From Atriophallophorus winterbourni (lineage: Eukaryota > Platyhelminthes > Trematoda > Plagiorchiida > Microphallidae), in assembly GCA_013407085.1 (NCBI GenBank), contig JACCGJ010000609.1, positions 1 to 64,000 of the forward strand: a stretch of DNA of 64,000 bases, in the 5' to 3' direction. Positions within the stretch are counted from its first letter, which is position 1. Each line of letters begins with the position of its first letter. The notes under the pieces were generated by a model, which saw nothing but the letters and a program-made list of their open reading frames with translations, was not told the origin of the DNA and ran no database searches. A program made the position numbers and the translations under genes. Of this stretch, positions 9,494 to 35,391 are shown piece after piece.

Positions 9494-9899
9494 GTGGGTT
9501 AAGGCTCGGGGTGGGACCCCCTAAACTAAATCTACCCTACTTCGGTGTAGGCAACCGGGTAGTATCATGCCTACGTTCAACGATGACGATTATGACAACG
9601 CTTTGTACCCCCCTTCTCGCTTTGTACATATCATTGTTTATGTTGAACGGCACCATATCTGTATCAGATTGTGCAAATATAATAATAACTTGTGGGTAAA
9701 GGCTCGGGGTGGGACCCCCCTAAACGAAATCTCCCCTACTTCGGTGTAGGCAACCGGGTAGTATCGTGCCTACGTTCAACGATGACGATGATGTCAACGC
9801 TTTGTACCACCCCTTCTCGCTTTGTACATATCAATGTTTATGTTAAACGGCACCATATCTGTATCAGATTGTGCAAATATAATAATAATAATAATAAAT
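9494..9899 (+). repeat. Two tandem copies of a ~200-bp repeat with (AAT)n tails
   Basis: 9494-9690 and 9691-9899 are direct copies (GGCTCGGGGTGGGACCCC, then CTACTTCGGTGTAGGCAACC, then CACCATATCTGTATCAGATT), differing by a handful of bases. The first ends in a short, the second in a longer AATAAT tail. Each unit looks like a 3' fragment of a non-LTR element with its tail, inserted or duplicated head to tail. Confidence 0.8.
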
Positions 9900-9931
9900 C
9901 AATCTAATGTGGTGTTACCTGAGTGTCTCGA

Positions 9932-10605
9932 TTGCTGATTTGGAGTATGGCGACGACATCGTAATCTTGGAACACTTCAGACGATTATCGAACACCACAT
10001 CTCATTTGTTGCTACGAATTAACACGCACTAGAGGAAATATCTCATCATGGCCGTCGGACTGGGAAGTGGTGAAAACCTTCCGTTACATTGGCTCGTCTG
10101 TGTTACTTTCAGGCCAAGCCAAGGATGAGATAACGACCCGTATACATGTTGCGTGCGCGGCCTTCTCGCGACTGCGGAAACTAGAGGTTTTTGACTACTG
10201 GTGTCTCCGACGCATCCTCAATGTTCGATGGGATGAGCGAGTATCGAATGACGAGGTTCGCCACCGTTGTTTTGATATCCCTCGCCTGAGTTCGATGTTG
10301 CGACAACACCGACTGAGATGGTTTGGTAACATCCTGAGACGCTGAACTAACCAGGGTGACACTATCGCGGACACCCTGCGCAGAATGGCGTTGTCGTCGC
10401 GGAGGACAAGTGAAGACTTGGCTCGCCACCGTGAGATCGGTGCCTTGATCTACGATCGGTTTACGGATTGCGCACGTGGGACCGGACCTGGCTTACAATT
10501 TGCGCGGATCTCGTTTCTAGCCGCCAAGCGTGGGTGGCTGTAATCCGTGACATCAACAAAGCCGACTCATCCTCCAGGAGGAGATTGACACAATCGTAAA
10601 GGGAG
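9932..10605 (+). pseudogene. RTE-like pol remnant with internal deletions
   Basis: The plus strand shows DLEYGDDIVIL (catalytic box, Ala changed to Gly) near 9937, then in another frame KTFRYIGSSVLLSGQAKDEI, directly fused to KLEVFDYWCLRRILNV and VSNDEVRHRCF, then LRWFGNILRR and a stop at 10345. A further shifted frame ends in the same AWVAVIRDINKADSSS terminus as the fragment at 7503-7600. Compared with the copy at 7814-8711, the thumb segment (LKGRVY...YGCES) is missing. It is a dead, multiply deleted copy. Confidence 0.75.
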
Positions 10606-11235
10606 TAGGTACCTGAGGTGTACATAAATACCGCACCATCACGTTTCGGCGCAGGAACAAAAGTCGGGGAAAATCAGCCTCAAAGCGCTCCTACTGGCTT
10701 TAAACTCAGTGCAGAAAAATGAATAGCCGTGACAGCCGTATACAGCAGTTCAAACTTGCATAACCATTTCTCTCTTGATCGTTGTGTTGCTAACTGATAA
10801 ATGAACAAAGTACGATAGCGGTCTTGCATGCAAATGAGTATTTTCAAACAACATTCCACATTAAGACACCCCATGTGAGAACAATCACTCGACTTACCGT
10901 TGTTGCAACTAGGCACTCGGATTGGCCGACATGGTCATTTTGAGCAGTTCCGGTTTGGGTTTGAGTTCGGGGGGGTTCACGAGATTGCTGTTTCCGTTGG
11001 TGAGGGTGGTGTCTGGAAAATGAAAATGAAAAATGATGAACAAAATCTGGGGATGTCAGCTGACTGCAAGAAATCGTTAAAAGATTATCCCAGAACGAGC
11101 GTCAAACAGTAGAAGTGAGAGGGGATTAGGTTGTATCAATCGAGACTAAACCGCGGCTCCTGTTGTGACCGCCACTTATCGATCGCGTATCGATTTATCC
11201 GTGAGGTCAACCTGCTCATCGCGGCCACCAGTGAG
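10606..11235. other. Unassigned noncoding stretch
   Basis: No supportable gene; a 70-residue frame at 10900-11112 has no recognisable motif. Confidence 0.35.
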
Positions 11236-11282
11236 TCTCATATTATTTGTGAATATTTCGAAGGAGTTGTTACTCATGAGTA
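11236..11282 (+). repeat. 3' end fragment of the hammerhead SINE
   Basis: AATATTTCGAAGGAG and TTACTCATGAGTAG match the 3' end of the element at 6439-6765. The promoter and ribozyme are absent. Confidence 0.6.
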
Positions 11283-11373
11283 GTCACATCATTAACAAAC
11301 TCTTTGAACACTGAAACAACCATGCCCGTCAGATCTAATCGGTGTTAGCTAACACTGTATCTGATGGGAAGAA

Positions 11374-11683
11374 CTGACAAGGAGATCAGATCGGTTGGAC
11401 GACCACAATAGTTGTGACTGGCTCCTTCTCGACTGGTCGGGCATTTGACGCTACTCAAATGTGCCCGTCTGGAGACATACATTAATGAAGGCTTAATCGC
11501 GATCGGTCAAGAAGTATGGCGTGATACTACAATGGTGATGGTCCTGGGTACGAATCAGACCCGAGACAGGATATGCACTAATGATCAGCTCAAATAAGAG
11601 CGAAACTCGAGTCCAGTGATTCCAATGTGGACCGTTGTGTTAACCTTTGTGAATATTTCACAGGACTTGGTACTGATGAGTAG
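11374..11683 (+). mobile_element. Second hammerhead SINE copy, promoter and ribozyme decayed
   Basis: Aligns with 6439-6765 in the opposite orientation, from CTGACAAGGAGATCAG to ACTGATGAGTAG. The A-box region is deleted or scrambled and box B is mutated to GGTACGAATCA. The ribozyme (11575-11619) keeps stem II (GCTC/GAGC), GAAA and GTC, but the CTGATGA core reads ATGATCA. It should be unable to cleave. It helps define the element length and shows which parts have lost constraint. Confidence 0.75.
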
Positions 11684-11734
11684 TCGCAAAACCTAATGAA
11701 CAAACTTTACTTTTGTGCGACTATCTCCTCCTGG

Positions 11735-12020
11735 AGGATGAGTCGGCTTCAAAGAAGATTCTTGGGAATTAGGGTACAAAGCGGTGTCCCCAGCACCACT
11801 GGGCGTTTGTTCGCGTCAGCTTCTCTAGCCTTGGCATAACCAAGTGCGACCTGCAAGACAGCAGGGAGTTGCCAGAAAGAGGTGGTCTACCTGACTCTGT
11901 TCCAGGTTTTTACTCAGGGTTTTCTCCCGAAGCCTTTCCCGCGATCGCGTATCCCACAAGGCAGCGGAGGTTTAAAATCAGGGTTTTCCTTCCCCTAAAT
12001 GAAATGAGCTCCATCTGCCC
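11735..12020 (-). repeat. Inverted copy of the 5336-5665 repeat
   Basis: The reverse complement matches the left copy from CCTCCAGG to the ATCTGCCC end, with moderate divergence. It stops exactly where BEL/Pao gag sequence begins (CTACCGAACC). Confidence 0.7.
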
Positions 12021-12164
12021 TACCGAACCAGAGCATGACATGTTATCAACCAATGAAAGATTACCGACTTGCCCGTCCAAAGTATCCTTTTGTTCGTGTT
12101 CAGTCGTTTTCTTCGACGTTTCTCTTTTCTTCAGTTTTCCCTCATTGCTCGAACGAAGCGCAAT

Positions 12165-12595
12165 TGAGTACTGTAACAGACAATTCGGTACGGGGAAAAT
12201 CGAGTTCAACGTCAAAGATTTCAGTAACGATATAAACACCAATGTGTCTATCCAACGGTTGAGTGACGCGTTTAAGCCCACCAAAATATTGACAAGACAA
12301 TACGTGAGATAAGTACGGTACTATTGAAGCAAAATAATTATACAATAAAAATAGCAAACCTCAATTATTCCGCTTCGTACTGAATCCAAAAACAAGACTA
12401 TTCAACAGCAACAATGACCACGAATGATTGCAACTTCAAATAGCGCGCAAACGGCCAAATAAAGATACAGAAATATAAGCTCAAGAACGAATAAATTCAA
12501 GTAGTTCGGTAAAACAAAACGATAAAAAATGAACAAAATGCAGGAGATTCGAACGTTTGATTTTCAATAAAATAATTGGAATTCTGCCTTTTACA
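12165..12595 (-). repeat. BEL/Pao LTR A
   Basis: 431 bp, starting TGTAAAAGG on the minus strand and ending next to a gag leader that is truncated at 12021. Confidence 0.8.
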
Positions 12596-12865
12596 TCGCC
12601 CCCCGAAATCCGCACCGGATTTCACAAAGGTTAACAATGCACATGCTCTGGTTCCCTAAGAAGGTCATCATTCATGCTTCAACTCATATGCTAGAACAAA
12701 CGCGTAGATGTTACTTTCGGAATTAAAGTGAGATAATGTCATCATGCACAAGACGTTCTCCATGCCTCACACACGTGACAAAATTCACCGGCTCTTTTAG
12801 CCAGGTTGATCAGAAGCCAGACGTTTTCCATGCCTTACTTCAACCAACCTGGTTGGCCCAATCAC

Positions 12866-14779
12866 TTACGTAACGAAACCGATTTTCAATTGCTCGGTCA
12901 CATCTGTGAATTCCCTTTGAACACTTAACACGAGTTTGTTACGTGTCGTCTGGGAATTAACTGGTCCCAGAACCACCCAGCCAAGCGTGGTTAGGTAAGC
13001 AAATGGCTCGTTGGGGCGACCAAATCTCTGCTCCAATACCCCATGTGCTTCTGGTACGTCCGCTCCAATAAGCAGACCAACCGAGTGATTAGGAATGTCA
13101 GGTAAATCTAAATCATTCAAATGTTCCCATGGCTTGGCGTCAATAGCAGCCGAATAACAATTGTTTCTAGGCAAATCCGAAACACAAAATGCGCGCTGTA
13201 TGACCACAGTAGGTTTATCGCAACCTAATGGTGCTAGCGAGAGTTCTGTTGTCCCAGATTCTAGATGAGAATCCGAATTCAGCGTTCGAATATGTAGGAC
13301 TTCTTTTTCGGGTTGAATTCCCAATTCAACAAGAAGGCTACTTTTCACAAGAGACACATCAGATCCGTTATCCAACATAGCATATGTATCTACTGCGCCT
13401 CGTGGTCCCAGAACGGTAACAGGGAATGTGCCCAGACGGACACGTTCAAAACGAGCACTCATACTGTTTCATCTTAGCAAATTTTGATCACTCCCTTCCT
13501 TGTGCATATGTAACAAGTAATTATGCCTCCCATTACAACCAGAGACAGAGCAGAACACATTCTTGCGGCAATCTATAGCTCGATGACCGGTAAGAAGACA
13601 TAAGAAACAAGCCTGATATTTCTTGACAACGTTCCACCGACCAGTCATATCGTAAGATTTAAACATGTCACAATTATCCAAATCGTGTTTATCACCACAA
13701 ACATAACAACTGCTGTCAATGTTCGATTGAAACTGGCCCGTGCGGTTAACTGTAGCATGAACTCGCGAAAATTCTCTACTTGTCTTCGCCATCGTCTTTA
13801 CAATCGATTTGGTCGCAATTTGACCGAAGCGACTACGACATATACGTGCCTCGTCCGCTATAAACCGCAGCAGGTCATGAAATTTAGGCTGACGGTTGAC
13901 TTGGTTGATCACATCAACTAATCTGGCCCAACGATCCTGCAGTTTATATGGTAATTTATAAACGATCAAATCAAGTGTCGTCAAAGAATCAAGGTCCGCC
14001 TCGTAATTCACTTGAGACAGAGCAGTCTCACAGTTCTGCATCTCTATCGAAAGTTGAGTCAGCGAGACCCCGTTTGACTTTACTTTTTCCATGATTGAAA
14101 TTAACCGGTCAATCATTCACCGCGCGATAACGTGAGTCTGTCCGTAGAGATCAGTTGATATCTCTCGCACCCTTTTGTAGACAGTTTCAGGCAACAACAT
14201 ACTACATCCATCGATAGCATCTCGCGCTTGGCCTTTACAATAGTGCAGCAAATACAACATACGTTGTCCATCGTCAAAAACATTACTTTCAATATAGTTT
14301 TCGAACTGACGTATAAACTTTCAATACTGGCATGGATTGCCATCAAAATACTGCAATTCTACACGTGGCATCACCAGTGTTACACGGTCATGGAAATGAC
14401 TTGACCCTTTGCGTGCTTCTTGGAGTTTAACTGAGCTGAGATATTCCTTGACAGTCTTCTCAGCCTTACCGTCTCCAGCAACCTGGCCAGAATCTCCATC
14501 CTCAGACAGTTCCAATTTAAGTCGTGCAAGTCGAGTAGCATTCGCAGCTGTCAACATTCCTAACTCAAGCTTCTGACGCTTCTGTTCTTCCTCTATTTGT
14601 GCTAACACAAACTGCTCCCTAAGATTACCAGAGTTAGAACTACCTACCGAACCAGAGCATGACATGTTATCAACCAATGAAAGATTACCGACTTGCCCGT
14701 CCAAAGGATCCTTTTGTTCGTGTTCAGTCGTTTTCTTCGACGATTTCTTCGTTTTCCTCATTTGCTCGAACGAAGCCAA
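12866..14779 (-). pseudogene. BEL/Pao gag-protease frame with three in-frame TGA codons
   Basis: One frame of 638 codons runs from a gag N-terminus (KTKKSSKKTTEHEQ; a coiled-coil-like EEEQKRQKLELGML) through the capsid-like core (FENYIESNVFDDG; LVDVINQV) and two zinc knuckles (CYVCGDKHDLDNC; CFLCLLTGHRAIDC) into an aspartic protease (AMLDNGSDVSLV; LLIGADVPEAH) near codons 440-640. It is interrupted only by TGA, three times: after NPCQY, where the family has Trp; before MIDRL; and at the gag-protease border after NLLR. After GWVVLGPV the protease tail is joined to the last residues of pol (GFVT), so reverse transcriptase, RNase H and integrase are deleted. DNGS in place of the usual D-S/T-G is unusual for the protease active site. 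Confidence 0.8.
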
Positions 14780-14780
14780 T

Positions 14781-15209
14781 TGAGTACTGTAACCGACAAT
14801 TCGGTCCGGGGAAAATCGAGTTCAACGTCAAAGATTTCAGTCACGATATAAACACCAATGTGTCTATCCAACGGTTGAGTGACGCGTCCAAGCCCACCAA
14901 AATATTGACAAGACAATACGTGAGATGGATACGGTACTATTGAAGCAAAATAATTATACAATGAAAATAGCAAACCTCAATTATTCCGCTTCGTACTGAA
15001 TCCAAAAACAACAATATTCAACAGCAACAATGACCACGAGTGATCGCAACTTCGAATAGCGCGCAAACAGCCAAATAAAGATACAAAATATAAGCTCAAA
15101 AACGAATAAATTCAAGTAGTTCGGTAAAACAAAAATGGTTAAATATACAAAATACCAGCAGATTTAAACAGTTATTTGTCAATAAAATAAATTCAATGTT
15201 CATCTTACA
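14781..15209 (-). repeat. BEL/Pao LTR B (shared)
   Basis: 429 bp, starting TGTAAGATG on the minus strand. It is the 3' LTR of the right unit and the 5' LTR of the left unit. A possible primer-binding word, TGGCTTCGT, lies just beyond its inner end. Confidence 0.85.
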
Positions 15210-15477
15210 CCGCCCCCCGAAATCCGCGCCGGATTTCTCAAAGGCTGACAACGTACATGCTCTGGTATCCTACCCTATATCTTTACTCATCGCTGACTAT
15301 ATCATAATGACAACCAGACGTTACCATCTAAGAACAAAGTGAGATAATGTCACGATGCACAAGACGTTCTCCATGCCTCACACATGTGACAAAATTCACC
15401 GGCCTTTTCAGCTAGATTGGTTAGAAGCCAGACGTTTTCCATGCCTTACCACAACCAATCTAGCTGGCCTGGTCCCT

Positions 15478-16577
15478 TTACGTGACAAAACCAGTTCCGA
15501 TAACAGCATCCACGTTCGATGATGTATTTTCTTCCGATACAGTCAAATCAGTCCAAAAGCATATTTGATCTAATTCGAAATGAATTTCTTCCTTGAGTAC
15601 GGTAGTAAGTGATACTACCAGCTTAGCGGCTACTAATTCCAGACACGAAATAGTAGCAGGCTTGATTAGAGCAACTCGCGACTTTGAGCAGAGTAGGCAA
15701 CAATATGACTTAGGACTAAATCGAATGTAAATCGCGGCTTCATACCTAAGTTCCAACGCATCACAGAATGCATGTAACTGAGGCCGAACTACGTGAGCAC
15801 CTTTGCGCTTCATAGATCGAGGAATTCTTAGTGATTGCGGTTCCCGAACATTGGACACCCAGATCTTCCAAACTCGCACATCTGTCAAACATAGTTCAGC
15901 ATTCTTTATTTCTTCCCTCGTTAGCTGTTTATCACATGAGGCGCTATCGTATACAAACCTTAACGTACCAGATTTCTTATGATTATTACTGTGCGGTAAC
16001 GAAGATAACATCAAGGTCGAACGTTTGTCGACAATTGATGATCCGGAACAGGAGTTGAATATTCACAGATAAAATTGTGTTCAATCACGCCTGCATACCC
16101 ATGGAGTAATTCAGGATTTCGCAGAAACCTAGAACGCAGACTCTGTAAACGCGACTTTGTTTGTTTACGGTTGCGGCAGATTCTATGGAGATCTCTTTTA
16201 CAAGGTAAACACACTTCAAAACGGCCATCTTTCTGTTTAGTCCCACAATACGCTTGTAACACATCCGCTCCAATAAGCAGACCAACCGCGATATCGGGAC
16301 TATCATTTGAAACAAGATCCTTTAAATGATTAGGTGAAGTGAGACATTCCTTCTCCGTCAAATGCTCAATCATTTCAGGAAGTTGCATAGACTCATCCAT
16401 CATAAACAGTTCAAATCTAAGTCGTGCAAATCGAGTAGCATTTTCAGCTATCAACAGTTCTAACTCAGCCTCTTGACGCCTCTGTTCTTCCGCTAATTGT
16501 GCTAACACAAACTGCGCCCTAAGATTATGAGAGCTATAACTAACTGCCGAACCAGAGCATGATATGTTATCAACCAA
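15478..16577 (-). pseudogene. BEL/Pao gag-pol remnant, deleted and frameshifted
   Basis: Minus strand. A gag start (LVDNISCSGS; LAEEQRRQEAELELL) jumps directly to the protease-end motif VGLLIGADVLQAY, then to the beginning of reverse transcriptase (FLRNPELLHGYAGVI; TPVPDHQ). A frameshift near 16014 leads to GTLRFVYDSAS, and another deletion leads to the RNase H region (PQLHAFCDALEL; RLELVAAKL-like SCLELVAAKL; FWTDLTVSEE). Integrase is missing, and the frame ends in the GFVT terminus shared with the neighbouring unit. Each landmark is in the standard gag-PR-RT-RNase H order, so this is one element with internal losses rather than several insertions. Confidence 0.8.
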
Positions 16578-16684
16578 TGAAGGAACACCGACTTACCTGT
16601 CAAACAGGTCCTTTGCATTGTTTCTTGGATTGATCTTTAACCATTTGTTCTACATTTTTTACCAATGTTCGAGACGAAGCCAAT

Positions 16685-17115
16685 TGGGTACTGTAACCGC
16701 AAAAACGGTCCAGGGAAAACTGAGTTCAACGTCAAAGATTTCAGTCACGATATGAACAACAATGTGTCTATCCAACGGTTGAGTTACGCGTCCAAACCAC
16801 ACCAATATATTGACAAGACAATACGTGAGATGAGTACATTACTATTGAAGCAAAATAATTATACAATAAAAATAGCAAACCCCAATTATTCCGCTTCGTA
16901 CTGAATCCAAAAACGAGAATATTCAACAGCAACAATGACCACGTGTGATTGCAACTTCAAATAGCGCGCGAACGGCTAAATAAAGATACACAGAAAAGCT
17001 TAAGAACGAATAAATTCAAGTAGTTCGGTAAAAATAAAACGGTAAAAATATACAAAAATACCAGCAGATTTAAACAGTTAGTTGTCAATAAAATAAATTC
17101 AATGTACATCTTACA
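16685..17115 (-). repeat. BEL/Pao LTR C (outer 5' LTR)
   Basis: 431 bp. Its first base on the minus strand is 17115. Plus-strand bases from 17116 on match the second clathrin region from 53549, so this LTR marks the limit of the duplication homology. Confidence 0.85.
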
Positions 17116-20100
17116 TAGACCATCATTATTATGTTTCTCTGAATACATGTTGTGCTTGAGAAAGAATGACAAATTTCTCGATGTGCCTGATAACACTTCA
17201 ACACACCAAGTGTTCTAATACTTCAGAAACCATAACCAATGTCACTAAAAGGTAATTTGCCGTATCCGACAGACTGCCACCTTTGTATATTGGTTTATTA
17301 ACTCCGATTTTTCAGTCGGCTGGCATTTATTGAGTGTTTAAATAAAGCACATAATGGGCCGCAACGTTGAAGAAGACATCACTTTAGAATAGCCGGTTTA
17401 TTCCTTCTTTACGTCGGATTGTTGACGTTTAGCCTGAGTAAAGGCTGTTGCGCGATTAATTGATTCGCATGGACATCTTTTAGACATTCAACCCTCTAAG
17501 AACTGACAAATGTGACGGCGGAGACGCATCGTGGTCAACAGGACTAGGGCATACAATGTGGCTGAGCATCAGCTGAATCTCTGACAGAATCTTTCAGTCC
17601 GTCCGGATTATAAATAGGAAAAAATCCCCGTTATACTTTAGTCACGTTGTTTACGATCATGTAGAGTATCTTAGAATGACCCTGCAACTGGACTGGCAGC
17701 ATCTGATTGCGATATTGCTCTACTCCACGAATTAATGACTAAATCTTGTTTTGGAAAAAACGAAAATGTTCTCAAGATACGTCTGTGCGATTGATCTTGT
17801 TTGTAGCCCACGTCTAATTTCTAGTGAGGCGACTGAGTTTGAATGAAAAGCTTCAAGATTTCCTTTCGGGAATATAAGCTAAGTTTTCGTATATTTTCAT
17901 ACCGATGTATCATAAAAGGCTGAAAAAATGAGTTTCTACGTTCGTTAGGTCAAGACGCCTCTCATCCAGTTTAATGGGTTGATCAATGTTGTTGTTGTCT
18001 GCTGTTGTGACTTTTCAGTTTCTGTGGTGCAATCGAGATCGTGTGAATGACAATCACAATTTGCTCCTCTTGTTGTATCATATCCAAACGGTTGGTAACA
18101 TGTTTTGAACATCGCGTTGGGAAATCGTTGAACTCTGAGTTCAGAGGTTTGAATGGAAATGAATTTTTAGACAGCAGCAATATAAAAAATTCAATGCTAT
18201 TTTGCACAGTATATGAATCAATTAAGAGACTTCGGTCAGTGCCATATTTTTATATCGTCAGCAAATATGATAAACGGTGATTTTATGATCTAATCGATGT
18301 CTTTGATTAAAATGATGGAATTCGAAGATAAATAACGGTTTTTTGTGGCAGAGGTGGTTGAGGCTAATATTATAGGTAGAAGTCACGTACATCTAAGAGC
18401 AGGGAACAGCCACTCGACCAAGAACTAAGAACATGGTCCAAGGCCACAGGAATCGAGTTTATAACAACTGTCATGTCTAAAAAAGTAAGACGCCTCGTAG
18501 AACTCCGAGAATGGGTATGCCTTCTTCGACCGATGTTTTGCAGTCATCCGATAGAAGGATTAGGTTTGAATAGCAGAAGCACTCAGTGCGAAAACCTTAT
18601 TCTTTGTAAATAAAAGTTGTTTATTTCAAAGATGAGTGACGAAATGAGATACAGACTATGCTTTAATGACTTAAGTAATAACTGATAGAAAACCTATAGT
18701 GTGATAATTACAGTTTCTTTACCTGAACGACACTTTCAAACATAGAGGTGATAAAATCATCATTCCACCCTCAATGGATGGTGACCGGGGCAAGGCAATG
18801 TTGAAAAAACTTGGCAAGTTGATAAGTTATATGCAATGCTATTAATCATAAGGTCATGTGATAAGTGCCATCAAGTCTTTGCAAGAAGTGGTGTCACCGA
18901 CAGCCTCTAATTGTGAAGCCCATATAGCGTAAAATATATTCCTAGCATTTTTGTGTGTCGCTTGAAAATGAAAATTTGTGAATATTTCGTAGCATATAAA
19001 GGGTGGAAAATTGGTAATTTTTAAACAACATTTTTACAGTTTTGTCCTATATGTTGAAATATGTCGGATAGCTTGTTATCAAACATTTAATTTTTAATGG
19101 GTTCCATTTTTTCCTGTATGGTAACACCTTCATGTAAAATGTCTCTATTATATAGCTATTCTTGTTCTGCGTTGGTTAAAGGATCTTGAGTTATTGCGAG
19201 AGCATAGGCTAATCGTGATTATTATGAAGTAGAAGCTCTCACCACTAAGTTGCAAACGTGGTCCATGTAGTGCCGATTTTGTCCTGTATTACCAAATCCC
19301 ACGAATTGACTGCGATGATTTGATGGAACATATCAGAATCAGAAAACGAACAACCTATGGGACTGGGTCAATTGGAACAATTTACGAAAGATACAAATTT
19401 TAATGTCATAACAACATGGATACTGTTATCCAAAGAAGTAATAAGTAGATGTGTTTAATAATTTATTCTGGGTCAGTTATAATGAGATCCGAAATTATTA
19501 TGGATACGTACAACGCTGCTAAGTATCACCGTTCACATGTTTTTTTAAATTGTGAGTCACTAGTATTTCAAAACGGGTGGGGAGCATTTTGGACAAAGCC
19601 TAGTCCCCATGTAAGCTGTGGCAGTTGAAGTCTCTTATTATATGTCTTGGACAATCTGCTGGTTAAAACATGACGCAGTGATTATAGAATTGAGGAATTG
19701 AGCAACGTACAATTATTGAGAGATTAATAAACAAATGCATTCAGAAAGAGCCTGTCCTGCTTGAGCGAGACATTTTCCATGAACACTTCAGAATCATACA
19801 ATGCAGAATCATTTTATCTCATTGATGCCCTTCTATTAATTCATCACTCCAATTTTATGTGTTTTCAGTAGATCATAAAAGTATCCATCCAGAACAATCT
19901 GAGCACATTTTGATGAATAGTTTTCTTTCGTCATCTTATCACTGTTACTGATTATGTAAATAAATAGTATAATCAAATTCGCTGGTGAAAGATGTCTTTG
20001 AATAAAATGATGACTATATGAAAGCAAGTTGAATGAAATTAATTGATAAAATATGTACAGATTTAGGCGAGGTGAATTTGTAAAAAAATTAATGGTCAAT

Positions 20101-20560
20101 AAAAAGGTACGAATGAGTTTCAAAAGCTTTGTTCATCCAGAATAAATGACCACTACAACGAAAATGTTTTCATTAGCTTTCTCAAGGGCTACAAAAGATC
20201 CTATACGCGAACTTCCGTAGCAAAATGAAAAGTACCGAATCTGATTAAATGGTAATAACGCTATTTGTTTTCAATGAGGCATAACGACAATAATTATTTG
20301 AAGAGATTGACAGACATGTACAGAAAACTCCATATACTCAATATGTATTGGTTAAGAGAAATTGAACTGGAAATAAAAGTACATTAATCTGCGATAAATT
20401 TAGGATAACTAAATTGCCATAGTAGTTTTACATTTCTCAAAAAACTAACGAATCTAAATATTCTTATTCTATAGTTTGAAATTTCTACTAGGTTAAAACA
20501 TTTGTTTTTATGTATCATTTTGACCGGCATTACTCGGCCACATTTCACCAGCTGTTCAAC
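17116..20560. repeat. Upstream part of the duplicated segment, copy 1
   Basis: Matches 53549-56997. Differences are frequent at the left (about one in ten bases around 17.2-17.4 kb), rarer around 18-19 kb, and the last one I see is at 19264. It contains a decayed reverse transcriptase trace at 17960-18320. No promoter is recognised; TTTCACCAG just before the clathrin ATG could be an acceptor for a 5' untranslated or spliced-leader exon. Confidence 0.75.
17960..18320 (-). pseudogene. Decayed CR1-like reverse transcriptase trace
   Basis: The minus strand carries IIFADDIKIWH (FADD box near 18252-18272) and, after frameshifts, GYDTTRGANC. It is badly decayed and duplicated at about 54397-54760. 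Only the catalytic box makes it recognisable. Confidence 0.5.

Positions 20561-35391
<14,831 letters not shown>

Larger units (their letters stand above)
12021..17115 (-). mobile_element. Tandem BEL/Pao array: LTR-internal-LTR-internal-LTR
   Basis: Read on the minus strand: LTR (17115-16685), a deleted internal region (16684-15210), LTR (15209-14781), a second internal region with gag and protease (14780-12596), LTR (12595-12165), then the first 140 bp of a third gag, cut at 12021. The LTRs are 429-431 bp, begin TGTAA, end in TACTCA or TACCCA, and are each preceded by the same GGGGGGCG polypurine tract. Adjacent units share LTRs, as expected from recombination between LTRs or from tandem multimer insertion. 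The two internal regions carry different deletions but end in the same GFVT terminus, so they were not simply duplicated from one another. Confidence 0.85.

Noticed and set aside
11669..11683. ACTGATGAGTAG as a second hammerhead core
   Set aside because: No GAAA or stem II follows. It is a mutated form of the ACTCATGAGTAG 3' end of the SINE.
19836..20123. 95-residue minus-strand frame upstream of clathrin
   Set aside because: AT-rich, Leu/Ile/Phe-heavy, no motif. Its conservation between copies only reflects the identical block.
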